DNA of 64,000 bases from Fictibacillus nanhaiensis (GCA_017052515.1 JAFHKR010000038.1:620001-684000), one strand, 5' to 3'. Positions 45,935 through 54,961 are shown, counted from the stretch's first letter. The notes: generated by a model from the letters alone, not told the origin. Translations and numbers: made by a program.

Positions 45935-46870
45935 TTGGTAAAAAAATACGTATTAGCAATTGATGTAGGAGGCACATCTATAGAGTGTGGACTGTTTGAC
46001 TGGAGCGGAAACCTTCTTTCGACAAGTACGTTAAATACAATGGAAGTACTGCAAGGTGATGTAGCAGAAGCTATAGCAGAAGAATTGAGAAGAAAAATGG
46101 ATGAGAAGAGGATATTGTTAGAAGAAGTCTACGGATTAGGACTTGGAGTGCCAGGAATTGTTGATGTGAAAAATGGTGTTGTGATGAAAGCTCCGAGCTT
46201 AAAGTGGAATCACTATCCTTTAAGAAAGAAGCTTCAGAGCTTATTAGGTATACCCGTTTATATAGGTAATGACGTGAACACCGGCTTGTTAGGTGAAGTT
46301 GAAGCAGGCGGTCTGCAAAATGTACAGCATGCTATTTATATGATGATCGGGACGAGTATTGGTGTTGGTCTTCTCTTAAATGGTGAATTATATGAAGGTC
46401 AACAATTTTCAGCGGGAGAAGTAGGGTACATGATAACGGATCAATCAGTTCTTCATGACGGGTTGAACCCAGCTCGTCCAGGGTATGGCTTTCTTAGTTC
46501 AAAAGCTGGGGGATTCGGGATGGCTTACGAATATAAGAAGAAAACAGGGAACCACGTTTCAGCCCAGGAGTTATTTTCTTTAGTGGATAAAGGGGATGAC
46601 ATGGCGAAAAAGGTAGTGGATGAAGCTGTTGATCAACTTACTTCTGCACTAATTAACATGACAGTTATTTTAAATCCTGAAGTAATTCTACTGGGTGGTG
46701 GAGTGGGAAGAGCACTATCTCCATATCTTCAGAAAATAGATGGGAATCTCGAAAAACATGTCCCTTACAAACCGAAATTAAGAATTTCCTCTATGCAAAA
46801 TCACTCCGTATTGTACGGTGCTTTCTCGTTATGCCGAAAAACTGGTGAAAAGCACATAAAGGATAGTTGA
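45935..46870 (+). CDS. ROK family sugar kinase-like protein
   Basis: Protein of 311 residues in the ROK family of sugar kinases and regulators. The ATP-binding AIDVGGTSIECGLFDWSGN, GLGVPGIVD, the catalytic-type GNDVNTGLLGE and the C-terminal GGGVGRALSP are present, and there is no helix-turn-helix. The usual zinc motif C-x-C-G-x2-G-C-x-E after the GEVGY/H block is missing; here the region reads LNPARPGYGFLSSKAGG. Glucokinase or aminosugar kinase activity is plausible but not shown. The start is TTG 45935 behind TTGGAGGTGA. It is divergent from the kinase gene and 118 bp upstream of degV. Confidence 0.85.
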   Translation: MVKKYVLAIDVGGTSIECGLFDWSGNLLSTSTLNTMEVLQGDVAEAIAEELRRKMDEKRILLEEVYGLGLGVPGIVDVKNGVVMKAPSLKWNHYPLRKKLQSLLGIPVYIGNDVNTGLLGEVEAGGLQNVQHAIYMMIGTSIGVGLLLNGELYEGQQFSAGEVGYMITDQSVLHDGLNPARPGYGFLSSKAGGFGMAYEYKKKTGNHVSAQELFSLVDKGDDMAKKVVDEAVDQLTSALINMTVILNPEVILLGGGVGRALSPYLQKIDGNLEKHVPYKPKLRISSMQNHSVLYGAFSLCRKTGEKHIKDS

Positions 46871-46988
46871 AGAAAAAAGAGAATACTTAGTGTAAGTAAA
46901 TTTGAATTTAGTGAATTACTTTTTCTGATGGTGTACACTGTTAGAGGAGAAAAAAACAAGATTTTTGGCATAAGAGAGGACTAAAATT

Positions 46989-47837
46989 ATGAGCAAGGTA
47001 GCCGTCATTACAGACAGTACTTCCTACATACCCGAACATATCCGCAACGAAAAAAATATTGTAATGATTTCGCTCAACGTGGTTTTTGATAAAGAAACAT
47101 ACAAAGAAGAAGCTGAAATAAAAGCAGACGATTTTTACGACATGGTTGGTAAAGAAGGAGCCCTTCCTAAAACGTCGCAGCCTGCAATTGGTGAGCTTGT
47201 AGAATTATTAGAAGAGCTTTCTCAAAACTATGATGAAGCCGTAATGATTACATTATCGAGCGGAATCAGTGGAACCTATCAAAGTGCAGTGGCAGCAGGC
47301 GAGATGGTCGAAGGAATCAAGCTTCATGTGTTTGATTCTGAGATCAGCTGTTCACCTCAAGCGTTTTATGTGTTGAAAGCTGCTGAGCTAGCCAATGAAG
47401 GTTCGAACGGTTATGACATTATGAATCACCTGTTGCAGATGAAGAACAACGGAATCCCAGCTTACTTTATGGTTGATGATTTGAACCATCTGCATCGTGG
47501 TGGTCGTTTGAACACAGCTCAACTTTTTGTAGGGAATCTGCTACAAATCAAACCGATTTTACACTTTGAAGACAAAAAGATCGTTCCGTTTGAAAAAGTA
47601 CGTACGAAGAAAAAAGCGTTAAAACGTATTTTCGATATCATGGATGAAAACGTAAAGCCGGATGACAAAGTGAAAATTAGTGTAATTCATGCTAAGCGAG
47701 AAGATGAAGCAGTAGAAATCGCAGATGAGCTACGGGAAAAGTTTGCGAACGCAGACGTATGGATTAGCTATTTTGGCCCTGTAATCGGCACTCACTTAGG
47801 TGAAGGTTCACTCGGCATTACGTGGATAAAAGAATAA
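46989..47837 (+). CDS. DegV family fatty-acid-binding protein
   Basis: Cytoplasmic protein of 282 residues with the DegV fold that binds long-chain fatty acids for the FakA/FakB kinase system. Motifs are VITDSTSYIP at the N-terminus, LPKTSQPAIGE, ITLSSGISGTYQSA and DDLNHLHRGGRLN. The ATG has AAGAGAGGA upstream. It corresponds to yviA, which lies at the same place next to comFA in B. subtilis. A role in competence is not known. Confidence 0.92.
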   Translation: MSKVAVITDSTSYIPEHIRNEKNIVMISLNVVFDKETYKEEAEIKADDFYDMVGKEGALPKTSQPAIGELVELLEELSQNYDEAVMITLSSGISGTYQSAVAAGEMVEGIKLHVFDSEISCSPQAFYVLKAAELANEGSNGYDIMNHLLQMKNNGIPAYFMVDDLNHLHRGGRLNTAQLFVGNLLQIKPILHFEDKKIVPFEKVRTKKKALKRIFDIMDENVKPDDKVKISVIHAKREDEAVEIADELREKFANADVWISYFGPVIGTHLGEGSLGITWIKE

Positions 47838-47854
47838 TCATTGGAGAGATGTAA

Positions 47855-47890
47855 ATGAAATCTCTAACACAGGGGGAGACAACACGATGA
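47855..47890 (+). CDS. Candidate 11-residue leader peptide overlapping the comFA start
   Basis: ATG 47855 is preceded by GGAGAG at 47842-47847 with 7-base spacing. It opens a reading frame of 11 codons (MKSLTQGETTR) whose TGA stop overlaps the comFA ATG as ATGA. The comFA Shine-Dalgarno (AGGGGGAG) lies within the frame. Such an arrangement would couple comFA translation to the leader. AGAGAT/ATCTCT flanking the leader start can also pair weakly. No homologue is known to me. Confidence 0.4.
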   Translation: MKSLTQGETTR

Positions 47891-49377
47891 GGTTTGTCTC
47901 CCTTTTTTTAAACAACCGTTTAACCATTGCCCCTGAAATGCTTGTTTCCCCTGTGAAAGCTGTCCCTTTTAGTGAACTTCCAACTGTAGAACAACCTCCT
48001 TTAAATCCAACTTTTCAGTATGATGAGAAACTTCAACAAACCCTCTATGGTAAGTCTCTTTTATTTGATGAGCTTCTCTTTACAATTGAGCAAATTCAAC
48101 AGCATTATGAAAATGGTTATGTGAAATATTCACCTGGGATCAGTAAAACTTCTAACGGTTATTTATGTAGTCGATGCAGAAATGAGAAGAGTCGTTTGTT
48201 TGCGGCGTTTTCTTGTTTTCGCTGTAAGAGTGATAATTGTGCGTACTGTAGGAACTGCATCATGATGGGGAGAGTGAGTCAGTGTACTCCGTTAGTGTCG
48301 TGGAATGGACCTAAAGTGAAGTGGTCCCATGAAAATAATCTGCACTGGAATGGTGAGTTGTCGAGTGGACAGCAATTAGCATCTAAAGAATTTGTGAAGC
48401 GAATCGGAAGTGAAGGTGAACTTTTAATTTGGGCTGTTTGTGGGGCGGGAAAGACTGAAGTACTGTTCAAGGGCATTGAAAAAGCATTGAACTTGGGACT
48501 TCGTGTTTGTATAGCAACGCCACGAACGGATGTTGTACTAGAGTTAGCCCCTCGTTTAAAAGCGGTTTTTCCAAACACGATAGTCGCGGGTTATTATGGC
48601 GGCACAGAAGAACGTGAAACACCAGCACAGCTCGTCATCTCAACCACACATCAGCTGTACCGATTTAAACAAGCGTTTAACATCATGATCATCGATGAAG
48701 TTGATGCTTTTCCGTATTCCTACGATAAAACCCTTCAGCATGCAGTATCTCGTGCCGTTACACCAAAACACTTTCTTCTCTATTTATCTGCGACTCCTTC
48801 TAAAGCAATGAAAAAAGCGACAAGAAAAAGAACATTACCATGCGTGAAAATCCCAAACCGGTTTCATGGATTTCCATTACCTGTTCCAGGTATGGTTTGG
48901 GGCGGTGAGTGGAAGAAGAGGTTAGAAAGAGGAAAGCTCCCTGCTCCTTTTCTTAATTGGTTGAAAGCTCAAGCAAAAAGTGGACGGCGAGCGATGATAT
49001 TTGTATCTTCAGTATCCGTTTTAGAAAAGCTGACAGAACTAATAAAAAAGATCGTCGATGTACCCGTTGAAAGTGTTCATGCAGAAGATCCAATGCGGAA
49101 AGAAAAAGTGACTCAGTTTAGGAATGAAGACATTCAATTATTAGTGACTACAACCATCTTAGAACGCGGAGTGACCGTTCCTTTTTTAGATGTAGCAGTG
49201 TTTGGCGCGGATCACGACGTATTCACAGAAAGTGCTCTCGTTCAAATTGCAGGACGGGCGGGAAGAAGTAAGGATGATCATAATGGTGAGGTCCTTCTCT
49301 TTCATTACGGTAAATCGCTCAGCATGATACAAGCGATCAATCATACTAAGAACATGAACAAGGAGGCTGGACTTTGA
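47887..49377 (+). CDS. comFA: Competence DNA translocase ComFA
   Basis: Superfamily 2 DNA helicase/translocase of 496 residues that drives single-stranded DNA uptake at the membrane during transformation. A zinc finger with paired cysteines (CSRCRNEKS... CFRCKSDNCAYCRNC) lies at about 97-133. The helicase core has Walker A GAGKTEVLF, Walker B IIDEVDAFPY, SATPSKAM and motif VI QIAGRAGRS. The start is ATG 47887 with AGGGGGAG; its stop overlaps the comFC start. No ComK box (AAAA-N5-TTTT pair) is visible in the 49-bp gap to degV. Confidence 0.95.
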   Translation: MRFVSLFLNNRLTIAPEMLVSPVKAVPFSELPTVEQPPLNPTFQYDEKLQQTLYGKSLLFDELLFTIEQIQQHYENGYVKYSPGISKTSNGYLCSRCRNEKSRLFAAFSCFRCKSDNCAYCRNCIMMGRVSQCTPLVSWNGPKVKWSHENNLHWNGELSSGQQLASKEFVKRIGSEGELLIWAVCGAGKTEVLFKGIEKALNLGLRVCIATPRTDVVLELAPRLKAVFPNTIVAGYYGGTEERETPAQLVISTTHQLYRFKQAFNIMIIDEVDAFPYSYDKTLQHAVSRAVTPKHFLLYLSATPSKAMKKATRKRTLPCVKIPNRFHGFPLPVPGMVWGGEWKKRLERGKLPAPFLNWLKAQAKSGRRAMIFVSSVSVLEKLTELIKKIVDVPVESVHAEDPMRKEKVTQFRNEDIQLLVTTTILERGVTVPFLDVAVFGADHDVFTESALVQIAGRAGRSKDDHNGEVLLFHYGKSLSMIQAINHTKNMNKEAGL

Positions 49378-50084
49378 GTTATTGCCTATATTGCCATGAA
49401 TCTTATACTGAAGCTTGGTCATGGGAAGCGCTGATTGGCTTAAAGCAATCACTATTATTGTGCCATGACTGTGAAGGAAAGTTAGTGAGGATAAAGGGTG
49501 AGATTTGTAGAATATGTAGTCGTGACTTTTCAATATTTCCCGAGCAATATCGACAGGGTGATTGTTGCTTTGACTGTATTCGGTGGAAAGAAGATGAAAC
49601 AAGGACCGGAGTTCTACAGCAAAATCGGTCACTTTATGTCTATAACGACTATATGAAAGAACTAATAGCTAAGCTGAAATATCGTGGAGATGTTGAAATT
49701 GTTAAAGCATTTTATCCGGTGCTGAGTTCTACATTTAAAATGATTTCCCGTGATGCAATCCTTGTTCCCATTCCATTGAGTGATGAGAGGCATTATGAAA
49801 GAGGATTTAACCAAGCTGAGCTAATAGCAAAAGGAATTAAAAAGCCAGTAGAACACTTATTAAAGAGAAAAACACATGAAGAGAAACAGAGTAAGAAAAC
49901 ACGTGAAGAACGTTTATCTCAAAAAGAGAATCCGTTTGAAGTAATAGGTTCTTTAAAAGTGAAAGATCAGAAAGTCATTCTAGTTGATGATGTATACACA
50001 ACAGGAAGCACATTACGTTATGCGGCGAAAGTCCTTATTGAAGCTGGAGTTAAAGAAGTTTCATCTATAACCCTAGCACGATAA
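49374..50084 (+). CDS. comFC: Competence protein ComFC
   Basis: Cytoplasmic phosphoribosyltransferase-fold protein of 236 residues needed for transformation. Four N-terminal zinc Cys pairs (CLYC, CHDC, CRIC, CCFDC) precede the PRTase domain with VPIPLSDERHYERGFNQAEL and the PRPP loop KVILVDDVYTTGSTL. It starts at TTG 49374 in a 4-base overlap with the comFA stop, with AAGGAGG upstream. The comFB gene found between comFA and comFC in B. subtilis is absent. Confidence 0.94.
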   Translation: MSYCLYCHESYTEAWSWEALIGLKQSLLLCHDCEGKLVRIKGEICRICSRDFSIFPEQYRQGDCCFDCIRWKEDETRTGVLQQNRSLYVYNDYMKELIAKLKYRGDVEIVKAFYPVLSSTFKMISRDAILVPIPLSDERHYERGFNQAELIAKGIKKPVEHLLKRKTHEEKQSKKTREERLSQKENPFEVIGSLKVKDQKVILVDDVYTTGSTLRYAAKVLIEAGVKEVSSITLAR

Positions 50085-50102
50085 ATAAAACGAATGACCT
50101 GT

Positions 50103-50129
50103 TAAAACTCGCTCACTCAAATCCGATAT
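50103..50129 (+). promoter_or_regulatory. SigD promoter of the late flagellar operon upstream of yvyF
   Basis: TAAA at 50103-50106 is followed after exactly 15 bp by TCCGATAT at 50122-50129, against the Bacillus SigD consensus TAAA-N15-GCCGATAT. It lies 38 bp before the yvyF ATG. Confidence 0.85.
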
Positions 50130-50166
50130 ATACAGAAGATAGAAGTGTTAAGGAGCGGGAAGCGAT

Positions 50167-50562
50167 ATGGACAATTTGATGAACTGTCCGCAGTGCGGCA
50201 AACTTTTTGTGAAGTACATACGTGAACAATGTGATGTGTGCTTTCGAGAAGAAGAACAGGATTATGATTATGTATACCGATATATTAGAAAAAGCGAAAA
50301 TCGCAAAGCGACAATCGTCGAAGTAAGTGAAGCAACCAAGGTCTCAGAAAGTAAAATCATCTATTTCATACACCAAGGAAGAATTCGTGTGAAAGGATAT
50401 CCAAACTTTACGTATCCATGTGATGGATGCCATGCGCCAATCAACGATGGCCGTTTATGCGAAGAGTGTAAAGCTCGTATCAAATCAGAGCTCTCGATTG
50501 AAGACTTAATTAGAAGAAAACAAGAAGAAGCATTACCTTCTTACCATACTGATGACAATTAA
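50167..50562 (+). CDS. yvyF: YvyF family flagellar operon protein
   Basis: Protein of 131 residues matching the YvyF flagellar-operon family. Zinc-binding-like CPQCGKLF...CDVC at the N-terminus and CDGCHAP...CEECKARI at the C-terminus flank a helix-turn-helix-like middle (TIVEVSEATKVSESKIIYFIHQGRIRVKG). The function is not well defined; a regulator of flagellar expression is suggested by the middle part. The ATG has AAGGAGCGGG upstream and a SigD promoter lies just before it. Confidence 0.88.
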   Translation: MDNLMNCPQCGKLFVKYIREQCDVCFREEEQDYDYVYRYIRKSENRKATIVEVSEATKVSESKIIYFIHQGRIRVKGYPNFTYPCDGCHAPINDGRLCEECKARIKSELSIEDLIRRKQEEALPSYHTDDN

Positions 50563-50582
50563 CCTAATTTCTTTTCATCACT

Positions 50583-50609
50583 TAAAGAATTTTATAATTT
50601 AGCCGATAC
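50583..50609 (+). promoter_or_regulatory. SigD promoter of flgM
   Basis: TAAA at 50583-50586 and GCCGATAC at 50602-50609 are separated by exactly 15 bp, 40 bp before the flgM ATG. This gives flgM its own SigD-dependent start inside the operon. Confidence 0.85.
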
Positions 50610-50648
50610 ATTAAATAAGATTAAAGTCTCTAAATGAGGTGACTAAAA

Positions 50649-50915
50649 ATGCGAATCAATCATTTCAACTCTATTCAAAATAACCCATACACAAAACAGG
50701 TGCCCCATATGAAGGATAATCATGTTAAGGCTGCATACAAAAAAGATGATATTCAAATTTCTGATGAAGCAAAGAAACTCTTATCTTCCTCGAAATTTGA
50801 ACAAGACCGGATGAATAAAGTGAATGAAATCAAACAACAAGTGGATAGCGGAACATATCAAATCAACGTTTTTAAAACAGCAGCTTCCATTATTCATTAT
50901 TACAAGCAAGTATAA
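50649..50915 (+). CDS. flgM: Anti-sigma-D factor FlgM
   Basis: Small anti-sigma factor of 88 residues that holds SigD inactive until the hook-basal body is complete. The C-terminal SigD-binding region is recognisable (ISDEAKKLL, then RMNKVNEIKQQVDSGTYQIN). The length equals that of the B. subtilis protein. The ATG follows TGAGGTGAC. It has its own SigD promoter, which would give the known negative feedback. Confidence 0.95.
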   Translation: MRINHFNSIQNNPYTKQVPHMKDNHVKAAYKKDDIQISDEAKKLLSSSKFEQDRMNKVNEIKQQVDSGTYQINVFKTAASIIHYYKQV

Positions 50916-50925
50916 GGAGGATCTC

Positions 50926-51384
50926 ATGGAAACGGCACAGATGACATCACTTCTTGAACGTTTACTTCAATCTCACATAGATCTTCTAACTCTCGGAGAA
51001 CGCAAAACAGAAGTACTTAAATCAGGAGATATGAAGTCACTAGATGTTTTGTTAAAAGAAGAAGATCTTCAAGTGAAGAAACTACAACAGATTGAAAAGG
51101 AAAGACTTGTTAAGTTCGCAAATGTCACGTTAGGTGATGTTTTAGAACAAGTAGAAGAACCGGAAAAAGAACGATTGTTGAATCTGCAAAACCGATTAAT
51201 CGATATCTATAATGCTTTAAAGAATAGAAATCAGCTTAATCAAGGGTTGCTTGAACAATCACTTCAGTACGTGAATATATCACTTAGTATGATGCAGCCA
51301 CAAAGTGAACCTGTGACGTATAACCAGACGAAAAAAAATCCTTATCACAATAACGCAGCATCACTTTTTGATTCAAAAGCTTAA
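50926..51384 (+). CDS. flgN: Flagellar chaperone FlgN (YvyG-like)
   Basis: Helical cytoplasmic protein of 152 residues, predicted export chaperone for FlgK and FlgL. Residues 5-130 are almost wholly alpha-helical with coiled-coil heptads (LLERLLQSHIDLLTLGERKTEVL). ATG 50926 with AAGGAGG is chosen; an upstream in-frame ATG at 50824 lies inside flgM. It is directly followed by its expected client gene flgK. Confidence 0.9.
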   Translation: METAQMTSLLERLLQSHIDLLTLGERKTEVLKSGDMKSLDVLLKEEDLQVKKLQQIEKERLVKFANVTLGDVLEQVEEPEKERLLNLQNRLIDIYNALKNRNQLNQGLLEQSLQYVNISLSMMQPQSEPVTYNQTKKNPYHNNAASLFDSKA

Positions 51385-51402
51385 ACCTACGGAGGAATTA
51401 CA

Positions 51403-52962
51403 ATGCGCTCAACCTTTCATGGATTAGAAACAGCCCGTCGAGGAATGTTTACACAGCAAACCGCTCTTCAAACGACAGGTCACAATATAGCAAATGCGAA
51501 TACTCCTGGGTATAGCCGTCAAAGAGTGAACTTTGTTCAAACTGAAGCCTATCCAGCTGCGAGTATGAACCGTCCACAAATTCCAGGACAGATGGGTACG
51601 GGTGTAGCGGCGGGATCGATACAGCGTGTTCGCGAAGGATTTTTAGATACTCAATTTCGAGGAGAGAATAACAAGCTGGGCTATTGGAGTGCGAGAAGTG
51701 AAGCGTTAGAGAAGATGGAAGATATCATGAATGAACCATCTGACAACGGTCTAGCAAAGACCCTTGACCGCTTTTGGCAATCACTTCATGACTTATCTGC
51801 AAGTCCTGAAGATTCGGGAGCACGTTCCGTGGTGCGCCAGCGGGGGTTAGCAGTAGCAGAAACTTTTAATTATCTATCAAACTCACTAACTGCCATACAA
51901 GGTGATATAAAAGCACAGACTGACATTGCCACCAAAGAAATTAATGCACTTTTAGATGATATTAATAGTATTAACAAACAAATTAGTGAAGTAGAGCCAC
52001 ATGGATATTTGCCAAATACCCTTTACGATGAGAGAGATAAATTGGTTGATGAGTTATCCACTCTTGTAAACATAGAGGTGACTACAAAACCAAGTGGCGG
52101 AAAATCAGATCCTCAAGCAGCTGGATTATACGATATAAAAATGAAAGACCAGAACGGAAAAGAATATACGTTAGTAGATTCAAAAACAGCAAAAGTAAAC
52201 CATTTAACGATTAATTATGATGATGCTGGTAACAAACTAGCAGACACCATAACGGTAGAAGGAACACCAACAAGTATTAATATTGTAGATTTTACTAATG
52301 GAAAATTAAAAGGAATGATAGAGTCGTACGGATACAACGATAATGGTGTTGTAAAAGGAGTCTATCCTGATATGCTATCAAAACTCGATCAAATGGCTTA
52401 TCATTTCGCTACCAAGTTTAATGAAGTTCATTCTAGCGGATGGAGTTTAAATAGCATTCAAGATCATGAAAAAACTCCTATGACTCAACCATATGCTTAT
52501 GATTTCTTTGATTTTAATACTGTAACACCACTTGATAAAGATAATGTAACAGGAGCTGCGAAATCACTTGTACTTAGCAAAGATATGGATGAATTGAACC
52601 ACATTGCGGCTGCCACAAATCCTTTTAGCGGAGATGGAAGCAATGCCCTTTTGCTAGCTGATGTGAAGAATAAGAATCTTGATTTTCCAGGAAGTACTGC
52701 TTCACTCCAAAGCTATTATGAAGGTGCCATAGGGAAAATGGCAGTTGATGCGGAGCAAGCCGAGCGTCTAACAAGCAATTCTTCTGTGTTAACGGATTCC
52801 GTTCAACAACGCCGTTTGTCTGTAAGTGGTGTCTCTCTAGATGAAGAAATGACGAACATGATTCAGTTTCAACATGCATATAACGCGTCTGCACGAAACA
52901 TTACAGTTATTGACGAGATACTCGATAAAATTATTAACGGCTTGGGTGTCGGCGGAAGGTAG
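51403..52962 (+). CDS. flgK: Flagellar hook-associated protein 1 FlgK
   Basis: Hook-filament junction protein of 519 residues. The N-terminal D0 region (STFHGLETARRGMFTQQTALQTTGHNIANANTPGYSRQ) and the C-terminal region (VSLDEEMTNMIQFQHAYNASARNITVIDEILDKI) are diagnostic and polymerise as a coiled coil. The middle is variable. The ATG follows ACGGAGGAAT. It lies 10 bp before flgL. Confidence 0.97.
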   Translation: MRSTFHGLETARRGMFTQQTALQTTGHNIANANTPGYSRQRVNFVQTEAYPAASMNRPQIPGQMGTGVAAGSIQRVREGFLDTQFRGENNKLGYWSARSEALEKMEDIMNEPSDNGLAKTLDRFWQSLHDLSASPEDSGARSVVRQRGLAVAETFNYLSNSLTAIQGDIKAQTDIATKEINALLDDINSINKQISEVEPHGYLPNTLYDERDKLVDELSTLVNIEVTTKPSGGKSDPQAAGLYDIKMKDQNGKEYTLVDSKTAKVNHLTINYDDAGNKLADTITVEGTPTSINIVDFTNGKLKGMIESYGYNDNGVVKGVYPDMLSKLDQMAYHFATKFNEVHSSGWSLNSIQDHEKTPMTQPYAYDFFDFNTVTPLDKDNVTGAAKSLVLSKDMDELNHIAAATNPFSGDGSNALLLADVKNKNLDFPGSTASLQSYYEGAIGKMAVDAEQAERLTSNSSVLTDSVQQRRLSVSGVSLDEEMTNMIQFQHAYNASARNITVIDEILDKIINGLGVGGR

Positions 52963-52972
52963 GTGCAACTAA

Positions 52973-53869
52973 ATGCGCGTAACGCAATCGATGTTATCTA
53001 ATAACATGCTTCGCCATATAAGTAAAAGCTACGAAAGTATGGCCAAAACACAAGAACAGCTAACAACAGGTAAGAAGATCAGTCGTCCATCGGATGATCC
53101 AGTCGTTGCAATGAAGGGCATGACATACCGAACAAACTTAACAGAAGTTGAGCAATATAAGCGTAACTTATCTGAAGCGTATAACTGGATGGAGAATTCA
53201 GATGCTGCTCTTGATAAAGCAACAAGTGTGATGCAGCGAATTCGTGAACTGACGGTTCAGGCAAGCAACGGAACGTATGAAGAGTCACAAAAAGGCATGA
53301 TTGGAAAAGAGATTGAGCAATTAAAAGAACATCTCGTTTCCATCGCCAACACACAGGTTGCTGGAAAGTACATTTTTAATGGAAATGATACAACGAAAAA
53401 GCCAGTTGATCTAAGCAAAACACCTTCTGTTTCCGTAAATGAGAATAAGGTTAATCTGGAGCTGTCTCAAGGCATTGAAGTAGCAATTAATATAAACCCT
53501 AAAAATGTATTTACTTACACAGCTGGCTCACCGGAAAGCGGTTTGTTTGGGGATATTAATGAGTTAAAGAAAGCCCTTGAAGGTACTTCTGGAAATGAGA
53601 TTAATGGATTTTTAGATAAGTTAGATTCACACATCAATAAATTAGTTGCGGAACGCTCTGAACTAGGGGCAAGATACAATCGTGTCGAACTAATCGATGC
53701 TCGACTTGGAGAGCAAGAAGTCATAGCAAATCGTATACTTTCTGATAATGAAGATGCGGATATCGAGAGAGTGATTACAGACTTGAAAATGCAAGAAAGT
53801 TTACACCGTGCAGCATTAGGGGTAGGTTCTCGCATCATGCAACCGACACTTATGGACTTTTTACGATAA
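52973..53869 (+). CDS. flgL: Flagellar hook-associated protein 3 FlgL
   Basis: Junction protein between FlgK and the filament, 298 residues. The N-terminal flagellin-like motif VTQSMLSNNMLRHISKSYESMAKTQEQLTTGKKISRPSDDP and the C-terminal VITDLKMQESLHRAALGVGSRIMQPTLMDFLR identify it. The ATG follows GAAGGTAGGTG. A hairpin follows the gene, after which the operon continues with yviE. Confidence 0.96.
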   Translation: MRVTQSMLSNNMLRHISKSYESMAKTQEQLTTGKKISRPSDDPVVAMKGMTYRTNLTEVEQYKRNLSEAYNWMENSDAALDKATSVMQRIRELTVQASNGTYEESQKGMIGKEIEQLKEHLVSIANTQVAGKYIFNGNDTTKKPVDLSKTPSVSVNENKVNLELSQGIEVAININPKNVFTYTAGSPESGLFGDINELKKALEGTSGNEINGFLDKLDSHINKLVAERSELGARYNRVELIDARLGEQEVIANRILSDNEDADIERVITDLKMQESLHRAALGVGSRIMQPTLMDFLR

Positions 53870-53874
53870 ATCTA

Positions 53875-53904
53875 AAAGAGCTATCCTTGTGATAGCTCTT
53901 TTCT
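53875..53904 (+). terminator. Hairpin after flgL, possible partial terminator
   Basis: AAAAGAGCTATC pairs perfectly with GATAGCTCTTTT over 5 bases, followed by CTTGC. The short T tract suggests only partial termination inside the operon. Confidence 0.65.
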
Positions 53905-53933
53905 TGCAATAAAACCTTTTGGAGGGATTACTA

Positions 53934-54488
53934 ATGAATGTTCCTCAACTTAGACTAGAGTCAACGAATGCTAGAATAGGGCTACACACTCAGCAGCCGG
54001 TTCAAGAAATCCAACAAGCTCCCGCTGATTTGCAAATCCAACAGCAAAAAGCGGAACTAGAAGTGAATCGAACACCAAGTCAGTTAACCATCGATCAAAC
54101 AGAAGCTTGGGCTGATATGGATTTAAAACACATTTCACGCAGAATTGAAGAATTTGCACAAAGGGGTTACGAAGACTGGCTATCTGGTCTAGCTAGGATG
54201 TCTCAAGAAGGCGATGACTTGATGAGGGTAGAAAACGGCGGCAACCCAATTGCGGAACATGCAAAAATGAATAGTGAAAGTCCGATGTATGAGTTTAATA
54301 TAGGCTTTATTCCAAGAGCAAACAGTGTGAAAATCAATTATCAACCAAGTAAAATTCAATTGAATTGGCAGACTCACAAACCAGAGATTGATGTTACGAT
54401 TAATAGACCTCAGCATCAGTACACTCCTGGTAAGGTAAACGTTAGTATGGAACAAATGCCTTCTTTAACAATCAACTGGACGACATAA
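53934..54488 (+). CDS. yviE: YviE family protein (DUF6470)
   Basis: Protein of 184 residues encoded between flgL and fliW, as yviE in B. subtilis. Repeating short beta motifs of the kind P-x-L-x-I (LRLESTNARIG, LQIQQQKAELEV, INYQPSKIQLNW, VNVSMEQMPSLTINW) surround a helical middle. Function unknown. ATG 53934 follows TTGGAGGG; an in-frame start at 53919 lies within that site. Confidence 0.85.
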   Translation: MNVPQLRLESTNARIGLHTQQPVQEIQQAPADLQIQQQKAELEVNRTPSQLTIDQTEAWADMDLKHISRRIEEFAQRGYEDWLSGLARMSQEGDDLMRVENGGNPIAEHAKMNSESPMYEFNIGFIPRANSVKINYQPSKIQLNWQTHKPEIDVTINRPQHQYTPGKVNVSMEQMPSLTINWTT

Positions 54489-54514
54489 GAATTAAAAAGT
54501 AAAGGATGATTGCG

Positions 54515-54958
54515 ATGATACTTCATACGAAATTCGAAGAAATATTAGAGATATCCGAGAAAGATATTTTAAATTTTGAACAAGGTTTACCGGGTTTTGA
54601 AGACGAAAAACAATTTGTTCTTCTGCCAATGGAGGGGACTCCATTTTCAACTCTGCAATCGGTGTCCACTAAAGAACTAGCTTTTTTTACAACAAATCCT
54701 TTTTTATTCTTTAAGGATTATGATTTTGAATTAATAGAATCGGTACAAAAACAATTAAAGATAAAAGAAGAATCTGATGTGTTGGTTCAGGTCATCTTGA
54801 CGATTCAAGAACCATTAGAAAAATCAACAGGCAATCTTCAAGCACCTGTAGTGATTAATGTAAAGGAAAACTTAGCAAAACAAGTAGTACTAACTGATAA
54901 TAAATACCGAACAAGACATGAACTATTAGAAGCTAGCATTATTGGACAGGAGGGTTAA
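54515..54958 (+). CDS. fliW: Flagellar assembly factor FliW
   Basis: Cytoplasmic regulator of 147 residues that binds both flagellin and CsrA, so that free flagellin releases CsrA to repress hag translation. Motifs are ILNFEQGLPGFEDEKQFVLL and FFTTNPFLFFKDY. ATG 54515 with AAAGGATG is preferred to the in-frame TTG at 54506. It is directly followed by csrA, and hag lies 144 bp after csrA, so the full partner-switch is local. Confidence 0.95.
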   Translation: MILHTKFEEILEISEKDILNFEQGLPGFEDEKQFVLLPMEGTPFSTLQSVSTKELAFFTTNPFLFFKDYDFELIESVQKQLKIKEESDVLVQVILTIQEPLEKSTGNLQAPVVINVKENLAKQVVLTDNKYRTRHELLEASIIGQEG

Positions 54959-54961
54959 GAA

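Noticed and set aside
48279-48578. 99-codon minus-strand frame in comFA
   Set aside because: Shadow of comFA; no ribosome binding site and no protein-like features.
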